This document shows, piece after piece, positions 14,301-27,100 of a DNA stretch of 64,000 nucleotides. Origin of the DNA: Prinia subflava. Taxonomy: Eukaryota; Chordata; Aves; Passeriformes; Cisticolidae. The number at the start of each line of letters is the position of its first letter. Within the stretch, counting starts at the first letter, position 1. Made by a program: the position numbers and the translations under genes. Location: positions 5,208,001 through 5,272,000 of the forward strand of contig NC_086266.1 of NCBI RefSeq assembly GCF_021018805.1, written 5' to 3'. The notes beneath the pieces were generated by a model. The model saw nothing but the letters and a program-made list of their open reading frames with translations, did no database searches and was not told where the DNA came from.

Positions 14301-17300
14301 CGAGCTGCTGGAGAGAGAAGCACAGATCTGGCCACAGCACCACTACGCTGCCTCCACCAAGAGATGCTGAAGCAAATCAATTTTGGGGCAGGTTGAACTG
14401 TCTGCAGGGCACTGGTAGAGCCTGAGAGAAGCCTCAGAGGAGAGGTGGCCCAGTTAGCACAGCAGCAGTGTCTCTCTCATCCCCCCTGCCTGTTCCCATT
14501 CAGGGCCAGCGCTGGCACCGCTCCTCATCTGCACGGAGACCGCGCCCCTGGTCCCCTCAGCTGTCACCCTGGCACTTCTGGAGAGTGACAGTTCATAGCC
14601 TCTGGTGGCAGCACATCAGATGGCTCTGTCCTGAGTCACAAGGAGCAGCAGGGAGAGCTGAACCTGCCCTCAGAGCTCGCTGCCCCTTCCTCCGCCAGCT
14701 CGGATTGATGCTCTGGGCTCTGGGCAGCTCTGAGGCCGGGGTCAGGCTGCTCGGGCACCAGCTGCACTGTCAATAACACAAGAGGCAGCTGCAGTTCCTG
14801 TCAGATCAGGCCAGGAAGGCCTCTACCTGACACTCTCAGTTTGGCTGACAGCTCCAAAGTCACCTCCCAAGGGTGTGGACAAGGAGCCACCAGCCCTCTC
14901 TGCCTCCTCGTCAAGTTCCAGGCACAGCTTCCCCCATTTCCTACTTCACTGTTCAGATTAAAATCCTCCTGTTAGCCTATAAAAAAGGTAATCAAAACGA
15001 TAACCACATCAATCAAATGCTCTCAGCAGATGAGCCAGTTGGTCCTTCACTCCTCCTGGCTGCCTGCAGCTCGTTGTCATGGGCAGACAGGAGTTGCAAG
15101 CTCCATCCTGGGGCCAGGATGGACATCCATCCATCTGGGAAAGCTGGGGGCTGGCAGGGCAAGGAGTGGGAAGGGTTTCAGCTCCCACCTTGGGATGCTC
15201 TGGCACCCTCTCAGCACTCAGCTTGCTGGCAGGGAGCTGCATGGGTGCTCATGGGTGCTGCATGGGTGCTGTGGAGGAGTGGGAGCTCATGGACTCCCCC
15301 TGCTCAGCCACAAAACTAATTATCCTTGTGGCAATTAAAAGGGAGGAGAGACAAAGCCCTCTGACCAGGAGCACCTGCAGATCCTGACGCCAGTGGCAGA
15401 GGAAGGAGGAGCAGAGCTGCTGGAGCCATGGCTCTGTTCCAGCCTGTGCACACACTGGGGATGGATTATCCAGCAGCGTTTTGGTAGTGACAGGTGGTAC
15501 CACAAATCTGCAGGACAGAGATGAGATGCTCCCAAATCTCTGGTCACCTTTTTACAGCCCCATAAGTCCTGCTGCTGCAGACAGAGTGCTCAGGATATGT
15601 TGGAGGCTGCAAGCAACACGAAGCTCAGGGTCCAGGGGCAGTTTCCAAATAATTCCTGGGTCCTCTGAGGTAGACAAGGTGCTGGTGATGGAGATGTGCT
15701 TCCCACTCCCCTCAGAGCTGTGCCTGGGGACATCACTTACACCCTGTGCAGGATGGGGAGATCAGAGACTTCTCTGCTCCTTCTGGACAGGCACGAGCAG
15801 GGCTCTGCAGCCAGATCACACAGGGACTGAGGCACCCACACGTGTCACACGTGGCCTTTGCTCTTCACGACAAGCAGGGGATTCCTGGAAAGGCAGCCTG
15901 TGCTGGAGCCTGGCTCACCAAGTGCCACCCCATCAGCAGAGGGACCTGCAGGAGCCGTGCTGGGCACACCTGGAGTTCAAACCATTGCCACCAGGTCCCT
16001 CTGTGGGACAGGGGCCAGGTGAACGAGCAGGTGGTGAGAGCTGTCAGCTCAGACCTCCCCACGCTGGCTGGGGGCCAGCAGATCCTCCCGACCACAGCCC
16101 CAGCCCTGCCTCACTGGTGCTGTAAAACCCACACAGCCACCAGCAGCCCTGCTGACACCGCGTTTGCAGCAGCACTGCCAGGGGCAGGTAAACACAGACC
16201 AGTCGTTAGCATCAGCATCAGCAGAGGATCCAAATCAGATCTTATCCTGCCCGAACAGATAGCAAGGGAAGGTGTTCCCTGAAAAAGATCTCCTCTGAAG
16301 AGCTGGAACAAAGCAAACCCCAGCATCTCCCTCTTACAGAGCCAAGGGGTGGGAGATGAGACTGGAGCATCCAGCTTCTCCCCCACAGCGTTTCTTCCTC
16401 CCTGGAGGAACCCACAGCTCTGGAAATGCCCCCACTCCCTGGGGAATGCTCTCTTCCCTCCCCTGGCTCAGGCCTGGCTCCCCTCTGGAACTTGAGGATT
16501 CTGACTGAGGACAGCACCTTTTAAAAGCAAAAATAAAAACCCCAAATCAGCCATTTACTGCTGTTACACGTCATTGTGCAGTGATTATACAGACCCCTGT
16601 GTGAACCCCCACAGCTAACGGGGTGCAGCTCCCAAGGTCCCTTCCCTGTGTCCCCCCCAGGCAGCACCAGGCATCTCCTGCCTTCTCAGAAATGCCTCTC
16701 TCATCAGTGGGGTTACAGCAGGAGCAGACCCAGGGCTCCTCTGCTCCAGATCTCTGTACAGCCAGTGCAAAGAGGACTCTCGTGAGAGTTGCTTAAAGGT
16801 GATGCAGCAGCAGCCAGAAGAATCACCAGCGGCTCCATGCACAGAATACAATTCCCATTAAAGGGGAAAAAAAAAGCAAAGCACAAACCCACAATGCTTC
16901 ACAGCATCTCCTGCCTCACCAGAAGCAAAGACTCTTGCAAATGCTCTCTGACACTGAGACCCCAAGCCTGGGAGATGCTCCAGGGCAGCCTCCCCCCTTC
17001 CCACCACCCACCTTGCTCATGGGAGGGCCTGGGGGGCTGCAATGAGAAACCTCCATGGAGTTTGGGGGGTCTGGGGAGTCCCTGAGGCAAAGTGGTGGGT
17101 GCAAAGCAGTCTGAAGCTTTCCTCACCCCTGGAAGGAACTGAAGGGGGTCTGCAGGGCGTGGGGCAAACGGTGCTGGCACATCCCAACATCCCAGGCTGG
17201 ATTGTCTGGGAAGAGGGCACGGACTCCATCATCTCCAAACCCACACACCCCACACAGCCAGCCCCAGACCGCTTCTGTGGGGAGAATGACCAGGAGAGGA

Positions 17301-17789
17301 GTCCCAAGGGGCTGTTAATTGGGCATTCTGCTAATGGGAAGGGTAATTAAGGGCTTCCCAGAGGCCAGCACTGGGACCTGGATTTAGCAGCATTTTTCCT
17401 TTGGGGATTGCAAAGACAGTGTAAATTCCCAGGGGATTAAACTTGAAGATATCCAACTAGCAGGGAGAGAGGAGAGGCCAGCAGCATAGGAGGGATGGTA
17501 ATTACAGAATTACCTGCCAGCCTTTTAGGACGATGAATGACACGAAATTTTATACAGATAAATAGAGACTTAATACAGCTGTGGAAACAGTGGGTGCTGG
17601 GGCAGGGGCAGCCTCTGCACAGAAGCAAGGCATGGAGGATGGGGCAGGCAAGAGAGGGGCTGGGTTTGGAGGGCAGAGACGCCCCGGGAAGGATCCTGGG
17701 GCAGAGAGGGAAGCAGGGATGGCTCGGTGAGCCCTGAGATCAGTGCTGCAAGGAGCCTGAGCCCTGCTTAGCAGTCAGGTCAGGCAGCA

Positions 17790-18600
17790 GCAGCGCTGCC
17801 CGGGCGCAGGAACAGGACACGCCGTTTTCCCTCTGGCAGCCGGGGAGCGCCGGGATGGTTTAACCTTGGCACCACTGGCTCCTGCCCCGCCGCCTGTCCC
17901 AGCCCCACGGGCACCCGGGCACCTGTGCAAAAATAAAAATCCCAAATTCTGCAAGGCAGAAGGGTGGAAGAGCAGACGAGGCGGATTGGCAGCAAAGCTG
18001 AGGGACAGCTTACAAACCCGCAGCGAGCTGGCTGCCTGCCTCTCCTCCAGGACCAAACCCTCAGAGCCGGGCACTTCCCTTGCTCGCTGCCCCATCCCAG
18101 CCGCCTTTCTCTCTTTTCCAGTGCTGGAAACACCAGGTTTGCTGCTGCCTGTGCCACCTCCTGTCCCAGCGCCCAGTATGGGGTCCGGGCTGCCCCTTCC
18201 AGCCTCTGCCACCTCTCCCGGGTTCCCTGGCACGGAGTCATGCTGCCAGGGTGGCGGGCTGGCATCCCTGCCACTGGCATCCCTGCCACTCGTCCCCCAG
18301 AGCCGCGGGGACACGAGGACACGGGGCACAGCGCCAAGGTCTCCCCGTGGGGTGGCATCTCCTGCCGGCCCCACACCGCCCACCCTGCCCCACACCGCCC
18401 ACCCTGCCCCGCCGGGAGCTGCCAAAGCGCCGCGGAGCCGCTCCCAAGGCTGCTGCTCCGGCATCAGCATCAGCGGGAGGAGGAGAGGTCCTGGGAAGGC
18501 TCCGGCAGGGATGGGGACCCTGTGTCCTGCTGCAGTGAGGCATCTCCGCCCTCCCAGCTCAGGGACTTCGGGGAAACTGAGGCACGGGGGGAGGAAGGGA
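17790..18600. promoter_or_regulatory. GC-rich, CpG-enriched block, possible alternative promoter
   Basis: This stretch has visibly more CpG than its surroundings (for example around 17810-17910 and 18280-18490), weaker than the island at 29190-30510. It keeps long open frames on both strands, as expected from high GC. A duplicated 20-bp piece (cacaccgcccaccctgcccc) occurs near 18370-18412. I see no clear consensus first-exon donor on the minus strand. It could be a minor CpG island or simply a GC-rich intron segment. Confidence 0.35.
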
Positions 18601-19051
18601 CTTGCAGCAGATCCCTGATGGTGCAGAAGCCCAGAGGTAAAAGGCTCTTCTGTTCCTGCTCGCCCTGGGGGCAGCAGCCCAGCCATTCCCCTTTGGAAAA
18701 CACCTCCCTGCCTGGCCTCAAAGATAGCACAAGCTCCTCAAAACCCGATGGGATGATAAGCACCTCTTCTGAAAGGGAGCAATTACCACAAAACACTGAT
18801 TATGCAAATACCTTGGTTACCAAAATGATGTTCCCTGAATTCTGAGTAGGAAAGAAAAGAGCCGTGGAGAAAATTTGTTTAGCCAAGAGCTGCATCACAT
18901 CTATTTAAAGTGCTGAGAGGTGGAGAGGGACCTCCCTGAGCAAAGGGGCTTTAGGAGGCCACCACAGCCTGGTGACCATCACATCAGGGACAGAGATGGT
19001 GCAGGGCATTTCCCTCTCCTCCCAAAGCACTTCAGAGACATTGCTATCGCT

Positions 19052-19150
19052 CCCCCTTGCAAGAATGAGGAAACTGAGGTACAGAGGCAGAAGGCACTTG
19101 GCCAAGGAGGCCCAGAGTGCAGAGAAGAGGCTGAGAGGCTGCAGGAACAG
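19052..19150 (-). mobile_element. MIR-like ancient SINE fragment
   Basis: The plus strand reads gaatgaggaaactgaggtac followed by a degenerate segment with cacttggccaagg. This resembles the reverse complement of the conserved 3' half of MIR-type SINEs (CTCAGTTTCCTCAT region). It is heavily diverged and boundaries are uncertain. A shorter similar trace (ggggaaactgaggcacggg) occurs near 18567. Confidence 0.45.
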
Positions 19151-20213
19151 AGCAGGGTGTCCCACTGCCTCCCAGAGTCCCACACTGGCTGCACTGTGGT
19201 GGCACAGCTCAGATTTCCCAGAGCTGGCTTTGTGTGGAGCAGAGGTGTGGAGAGAGGCAACAACAGAGAATGGCACTGAGGGGAAAATACCTCTGTGGAA
19301 CACTCAGGATGGGTTGGGACAGCAGCAGCCACAAGGCTGGCTAGAGCAGGGCCAAGGGGAATCTGTGAGTCTCAATTCAACAGGCAGGGGCTGTCCTGCC
19401 ACAGCTCATCCTCCCTGGGATGGGGACAGTGGCGTTCCCCAGGCCTGGCACCACTGGCTCAAGAGGAGCAGGGTTTTGTTGTTCCCCTGGCTGCTGCCCT
19501 GCCGTGGGTGGCCACCCTGGAGGCTGCAGCAGCTCCAGCTCAGCCCAAACCAGAACACAGATGAGCTGCCAAGTCCCCCATTTTCCATTTCCAGGGTGAA
19601 GTGCCTGCCTGAGGACCAGGACTTTGCCCATTTGGACCGTGACAGCCGTTGCCTCTTGAAATCCATCTCTGGATTTGAGTGTCCTATCCAGCAGTTTATT
19701 TCCATGCACAGGGAAGATGGGAGAGATGAATCTCACCCCCAGATATCCCCAAGCCCCTGCCTGCCTGCCCAGGCAGGTCTTCTCTTCCACAGAAAGCTGT
19801 TTGTGGCCTCTGCACTCCTGCAAGGCCAGTAATTGCTCACAACGAGGTAAGTGTTGAGTGTTGGATTTGTTTTTGATCAGCAAAAACCAATTCCTCCTTA
19901 TCTCCCTTGCCATCCTGAGCTCACACCTCCTCAGAAGAGACAGAAAGTTAAATTCACAGACAAGGTGAGAAAAGCCAGATGCCTCCTGCTTGTAGAGCCA
20001 CAGCAAACAGCACAGGCACTTTGCAGCTCCCCTGTGACACCAGTAACCCCACCTGCCACCAGCACAGCTCCTGTCTTCTCTCAATTAGCTCTAACTCTCT
20101 TACTCCTTCCCAAAATCCAGCATCCTGTGCTCTGCTGGGGGCAAGGGCTGGCTGGAGGTGCCAGTTCACCCAGCAGGACTAACCTCAGTTTCTTCCCACT
20201 CCACATGTTTTGC

Positions 20214-20545
20214 TGTTGGACACGAAATAAAAATGCTTGACCCCAGTTCAGCAGGCAGAAGAGAATCAGAAGGCTTTATTTACAATTTATTCAGCCCTTT
20301 TATAACATGCTGGGCTAAAAAGGCACATTATTAGTCCATAGGATGGACACCTCTCTCCATTAGTTAAGTGACGCAAACAACACCTTGGAGAGGGGTTGTT
20401 ATGGGAAAGGAATATTGCTTACCCAGAAATGTTACGGGAAGAAAAGTTATTTACACAAAGTTGCTTGGGAATGGAGAAACTGCTGAAAAGTTTCCCTTGG
20501 GAAAGCCAGCAACCTTCAGCTTTTCAGAAACATTGGGCCCACACA
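20214..20545 (-). mobile_element. Solo endogenous-retrovirus LTR, minus strand
   Basis: Read on the minus strand this segment has a TATA box (ttataaaaggg, about 20295-20305), followed within about 25 bp by two AATAAA signals (ggctgaataaattg and gtaaataaagcc). It ends ...gtgtccaaca at 20214, the expected CA terminus. The terminal block resembles the end of the LTR at 49919-50258. I found no gag, pol or env remains nearby, so it is a solo LTR. The 5' boundary near 20545 is approximate and no target-site duplication is obvious. Confidence 0.7.
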
Positions 20546-22779
20546 CATGGAACAAGCCTGGCCTCCACTCCTACACCGTGCTGGGGACCAAGGTCTCTCC
20601 TTCCTCCTGTCCAGCACCCCACAGGCTGCTCCACCACCTTCCTTCCCCCCAAATTCCAGCCCTGCTGCTGTGACAACCCCTGCATCAGCCCGAGGAGCTG
20701 CCAAGCCCTTAAGGTGGAACCTTAACACGGGCAGGGAGGGTGTCAGATCCACTCCCAGCAAGGCTGGTGCATGCAGGACACAGCTCCTGCACGCTGCCCC
20801 TGCAGGGCTTCACCCCAGGGGCTGCCCGTGGAGGAGTGTGCAGGTCTGTCAGTGGCACTGCAGGTGCAGGGGACTCGTTCCCAGCTGCCTGTCATACCCC
20901 AGACACGCTCACTGTGCCAAAGGAAGGGCTCAGCTTTGGGCATCAGAGCTCAAATCCTGCTGAGCCCTGCTGTGGTCTGTCCTCCCTTGGGCTGCAGGTT
21001 CTGAGAGTCCAGAAACTCTGTCAGGAGCACTGCTGGCCTCTCCCACCGACATCAGCTGGCCACAGGGAAGTGTCCTGGCACTCCTTTCCACGCTTTTGCT
21101 GATGGGGATGAAGGTAGAGATCCTGCTTGCCTCCTCCTATGACCATTGAGTTTTCTCCACCTGAACCCTTCAGCTGCCCAGGCCAGCAGGTTCCAGCCTG
21201 AATTTTCACTACCCTCAGGACAAACAGCTCAGCCCCCCAGGCAGTAAGATCCCCCCTCTGCTGTTTTCCAGGCACCATCATGGTCCTCTGGAGATGCTGA
21301 GGGATTTTTGCTGCCAGTCCACTTAGGGACACTCACCACTTACATGACAAGCAGCCACTAGATCCCTCCCAGACCCTGGCAGAGGACATTGCTGGTATCT
21401 CTGTTTGCCCCTGGGATGGAAGAAGCTTGCATAGAGCTGGAGAGCAACCAGCCATGGCAGAACCCCCCCAGACACCACTCCAAGCCTTCCCCAGAGAGAC
21501 TTAGGTCCAACCCCAGCAGCTGGGAGGAGGGATGTGACAGCCAAGGCAGATGTGACACTGATGGCAGCTCCTGCTCCACGTCCCACATCAGCCTCCCAGG
21601 GCTCTGTGCAGCGGCAGCAGGAGCATTTCCACCTTGTACTTGTCAAGGAATGGAGGGAAAAGCCTCCAAACTGCTCCACGTGTAGGGACAGATTGCTCCA
21701 AGTGCCCGTGGACTCTGCCATCCCACTGATCTCTCCATCTGAAGGCAGCACTGGCTGGTAACTCCCAGTACTGACCAGTCCACGTGGGCAAGCCCCCATT
21801 GCAGCCCAGTGAGTGCAAACAACAACAAAGATGAAGGGAAGGGGATGGATGCTCCAAGGTGGCTGCTGACCATGGTGGAGTGGGCACAAGATTCAAGGGA
21901 GCATTGAAATATTGGAAATAAAGAGAGGCAGAGCAAGGAAATGTGATCTGAAAGAAGCAGTGAAGCCTCCAGAGAGAAAATGCATGGCAGAACATGGATC
22001 TAGGCTGGATATCTGCACAGGCAGCCAGAGCCACCTGATCCACCCCGTGCCCTTGTCCCACCTGTCCCCAGAGGAGCAGAGCACTCACACAGGCTGTGAC
22101 ACAGCTGAGCAATGCTGGGCAACAGAGCTGCTCAGAGGAGGTGCCAAAGCTGGATAGAGGCCCCAGACACAAACTCTTTGGGGCAGGGATTACACCTTTG
22201 GCCTCTCCATCCTCCCCAGTGCCAGCTGAAGAGCTGGCAGGACAGCAATGCCCTGCATCCTGTGGCAGCAGCAGGGAACCAGAGCTGTGGCTGTGCCAGA
22301 CCTCTCCAGCACTTGTGGCACGGCCGATGGCAGGAGGACACTGGTGACACCACACCAACTGCCCTTCCCACATCTCCTTCAGCACTGCTCCTTTCCATGA
22401 CTCCAATTAATATCACAAACCTCTACCAGGAGTCTTTTCAGACTGGCAGCCTCCGAGTTGCTTGGAAACTGCTGCAGAGACCGACAGCTGCTGCTGGGAG
22501 GGCTCAGTGCCAGCCCTTCCACTTCCCTGGGCTGCCACCAAGGAACCTGGTGGAACAACCACGCTCCACTCCCTGGCATGTTCCAGGAGCCAGAGGAAGC
22601 AGGGATGAGCTGGGAGCAGCTTTGACACGCGCCGGGGATGAGAGAGCCCGGAAAGGCTCGAGGGCTGCGAGGCTTGGCTTAGGACTTGGAGATCCCAAGG
22701 CTCCAAGCTAAGGATTCAAAACGTTCCCAGCCCGAGGGTGAGCGAGAGTTTCCAGAAAAACATTCATGGAAAAACGTGC

Positions 22780-24115
22780 TCAGCCTCACAAGATTTATTT
22801 GGCCAAATCTGGACGTTGAATTCAACCATAAAGAAGTGAGAAACAGGGTTTTGCTTTATGGACAAAGTATTGGTGTTGGCTTAATGGTGAAGTCACTGAG
22901 ACCTCCATAATACTCTATGAATAATCAGGTATCTCTTCCAATTTATAGAGTGCCATAAAGTCTGCTACAGTTTTGGAGACAGTACTTTTTTATACTGTAG
23001 CAATGACAAAAAGCATTATTTTACTGCAGGAATGGCAGTGTAAGTATATTTATCCAGCGGCCAGAATTCTGTGGTATGCTCTCTTCTCTAATGGCTGTAC
23101 AAACATACATCCATCTCAGATTTACACCCAGATTTTCCATACTTTGCTTGGAAATTTGCATAATATGCGAAAATTTCTGTATAAAAATGGAGAGGAGCAG
23201 GGAGCTGCCTGCTGCCAAAGCAGCCGCTGGAATTCAGCACTTCCCCGTCTCGCACCGCTCGTGTTTCCCCACAGTGACAGTGCCTGTGTGTTTTCAGGTG
23301 GGATCCCCCAGAACTGCCTTGGGGATCCCACCCTTTAGCACAGCACTCCCAGGAGAAGGAAAGCTGGAGGGGAGGTGGATGAGGAGCCCAGGGCCAGCTC
23401 AGTGCAGGAACCCCCAAGGGAAGAAACGTGAGGGGAGCAGGTTCTGCCTGTGCTGGTGAAAAGCACCTCCAACACCATCCCACCTGACAGCTTCCCCAGT
23501 GAAGCACTGCCTTTTCTTCTTGGGGAAAAAATATTGTGGAATTAGAAGTCTGATTGATATGAATATGTAACAACGCTGCTTTATTAATAGCAGCTGCATT
23601 ATCAGTTTGCTCCCTGCTATTGGCAGGAGATCTGGGACAATATGTGGTTTGAAAACCAAAGAGAAATGCAGCCCGCAGAGGCAGCGAGATAATTCCATTC
23701 CTTTTCCTGTGGAGCTGGCCAGGGTGACACGGATGCATCGCATCGCTCTTCCTGCCTGGTCACGGGAGCACCGTGCACGGTCCTGAACACACCCACTGCC
23801 ATCTGCAAAAGGATTTGCATTCAGTGCCCCCAGCACAGGCAGGAGACACCCCTGCAAGGCAGGGACCGCCACAGCCGGCTTTAACCTCTGCAAATTGAGG
23901 TCGTTTGGTGCGGAGCATCATGCAAATCTCCCTGGCACGGGTAATAAACTCCCTTCGCAGTTTGCTTCCCTCGCTCCCCCCATCACCACCCTGGAGGCTT
24001 AAATGAAAACAAGATTACAAAGGAGATTGGATTGGACATATATCTGGTGTGCTATTTTAGCTGTAAATTATGCCAGCTTCATAAAACCCCAACTGTTCTT
24101 TCCCGAGATCCCTGC
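22780..24115. other. AT-richer unique block within the FRMPD3 intron
   Basis: Base composition changes visibly from the GC-rich flanks to AT-rich, low-repeat sequence. It includes an 8-bp inverted repeat (gctacagt at 22964-22971 and actgtagc at 22994-23001), an octamer motif atgcaaat near 23920, and a stretch near 24000-24090 with no repeat signature. No coding exon is recognised. It may be a conserved non-coding element, but without alignment this is only a suggestion. Confidence 0.3.
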
Positions 24116-27100
24116 GTAGATTGGCTGGCGGAGATCAAGCAACCAGCGCTCGCTGCGGGCAGGCATTGTCTGGAGAATCCCTGAGAGGGTCCAAACAGGA
24201 GCAGCATCTCACAGAGCTGAGTATCCACACACATTTGTATTCATGGAAACACGGGCATGACACCCCAGAGCCTCCCGTGCCCGCTGATCAGCCCCACAGT
24301 GACACACACACAGGTCCTACAAGCCCCAGGCTTGGGTGAGCTGAGCCTACCGATGCTCTGTGTTGGTTCTGCTGCCTGTGGTAGCGCTGCTGACACTTTC
24401 CTCAGCCTCAGCTAATCCCAGGAGAGAGCAGAGCATCAGGCAGCTCAGTCCAAAGCAGGGCTGGGTGCCAGGTACGGATATGGGCCGTGCTCTGTCCCAG
24501 GGTGGGTGTGAGTTAGCACTCGTGGTGAGGTGAGCAAGGCTGGGCAGCTCCCAGCCCTGAGCAAGGCTGGGCAACAGGGCTCTGCAGCACCAGTGCAAAA
24601 CTGCCAGAGCCCCAACTTTGCTCCAGCAAACCCGGCTGGAGGCTTTGCAATTCCTCTCACGAGCACTGCTGTGCCTTGGCTGTGCTCCACGACCCTGGAG
24701 GACAGAGCAGCCAGGGTTCCCAGCGCCCTGAGCTGCTCCAGGGGCTGCACAGAAGGAAGGACACAGCTCTGGCCATGCTCAGCTCCAGCCCCTGGCCCTC
24801 TGCTGTGTCCCCTCACACGAGGGGCTGGCACCAGGCTACGAAGGCACGTGCAGTGCAGGCAAAGAGGGCCTTGAGCAGCAAACCACGACCTGGCTGCTGC
24901 CAGCACTCTGCCACCTTGGAGGGACAAGGGACACTCTGCGACCTGAGGGGACGAAGCCAGTGAAGCCCCACAGCCCATGGGAACCCTCCTGCTCCTGGGG
25001 GAGACAGCTGGAGAGCAGCAGCACACTCTGCCCTTCCCGAGCAGGCACGGCAGCGAGCTGCCTTCCCTGCCACACTCCCTTGGCTCCCCCTGCTCAGAGC
25101 TCAGCCAGGTGCCACCACACTGCACCAGCAGCCCAGAGCTGGACACAGGGCAATGCCCTTCCTGGCAGGGCAGGTCCAGCCTGTCTCAGCCATCCTCCTC
25201 TCCAGCCAGTCCCTCTGGGCGATGCTGCAGCAGACTGAATGTTGCACATCTATCCCAGGTCTCCCCTGTGAAGAATCCCTGCAGGGTCAGTGACCTTTGA
25301 GGAGACCACACAGCTTGTGGGCAGATATCTGCACATCTTCTCCAAAGGCAGAGTCCAGAAGGCTCCCTGCAAATGCAGAGGCAGAGCAAGCTGGCAGAGG
25401 TCCTGCATCACAATGTCACGGGTTAGGAAGGAAGGGACACACTCCAGAGTGGTCAAAGCAGCACAGAAATGCTGGTCAAGTGTGAAAGGCCCATAACCAA
25501 AGGCCCTGGGATGCCTCCCCTTGCTCTCCAATGTGAGCTGCATCTGCCTCACATGGACTCACACGTGTGTTCCCACCTGCCACAAACCATCCCTGCACGT
25601 TCCTCTGGGCCATTCACCACCAGGAGCTGGCACAGGACTCTGCGTGTGTACAGATCTATTGATACAAACCCAGGCTTCCTGGGCAATCAATAATGCTATT
25701 TAAGAGATAAGCCTTGCTATTGACTGGCTGTTGAGCCCAGCTCCTGCTTCATTTGAAAGAGAGGGAGAATGACGAGGGAGCTCAGAAGTGCTCCCAACGT
25801 CACCAGGCACCTGTGTGCACGCTCAGGCTGTGCAGGCAGGGATGGAGGGGTCAGGAGTGGAGGGATGGCAAGACAGAAGTGATTTTTTCCACAGTGGGGG
25901 ATCTGTGCACTCTTAGGGAGGAAAGGCCCATCTGTGAACGTGTGTGAGCACTCGGAGTACCGAGCAGAAATGAAAACTGGGCACGGTGTTCCCTCAGTGC
26001 AGCTGTGGCTGCAGCAGATTTGAGGCTCCTCTACCACCCCACACCCGGCCATGGTGTTCTGATCATCACTTCAAGAGCTTCTTGACTGCCAGGTCCTCAA
26101 AGGCAGCTCCTGGCCAGTATGTCTGTCCTGTTTGTAGATATCTCTGCCCTGGTACACGTAGGGCATCCCCCAGCCCTCTCCTGGCTCTCCATTTTCAGGG
26201 AAGACAACTCCCACCATAACAGGTGAGAGCAGAGGATGAGCAGGGCTCACTCAGCCTCACAGCAGGCTGTGAAGCAGCTATCCCTCTCTTCCCTGTGAAG
26301 GAAAGCTAGCCAAAAGAATTAATATCCAGCCAGATCAGAGATTTCCAGCCCTCCAAGAAGCAGGGAGCTGAACACACTCCCAGAAGGAGTCACAGAAGAA
26401 GAAAGACTCTGTTTTAGGTGGATCAAGTGGAAAAAGGTGTGTCCTTCAACAAGCCAGGGGCATCTTCCAGCTCACAGTGCCCAAGGCCAACACTTAGATG
26501 AGCTGTATGAGTGGATGGTGCCATTTTTCCTTCCACATTCCCAAGTGCTTCTCCCTGGCTGATGTGGATCCATGTCTCTGTCCCCTACTTTCAAAGCTGG
26601 AGCAGCCCAACAGCACTGGGTGCTGTGGGTGGGGAGGAGCACACCCAAAAAGCCCTGCTCTGGCAGGGAGCAGAAGGCCCCATGGTGTCACCTCATCTCC
26701 CTCCTCCCACTGCAGCCTCGGAGGCATCACCCAGGGATGTCCTGGGAGAGGAAGGTGGCATCAGAAAACATCTCAGTCTGGGAGATCTGGGCTGTTTTCT
26801 GCCCCATGGCAGGAGAGATGGGAGCAGTTTGCTGGCCCAGTGATGGTGGGGGGACCCATTCTGTGGAGGACTCTCAGATGATCTGAGCTTTGTTCCAGCC
26901 AGGCTAGAGACTCCTCAAGGCAGCACCCAACTTCACCTTCATCTAAACACTTTTTTCACGACAAACCCACGGAGCCTGAGTGCTGGAGCTGCCCTGGCAA
27001 AGGACACAGAACTCATGGGCATGAATCAGAAGAGAGGCTTGCTACTGATTTCAGTGGGAGGGAGGAAGGACCAGTGCTAAGGCAAAGCTGAGGACTTGAG

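Noticed and set aside
17775..18845. Frames of about 300 codons on both strands
   Set aside because: Overlapping frames on opposite strands with no motif and with internal repeats; explained by high GC and few stop codons.
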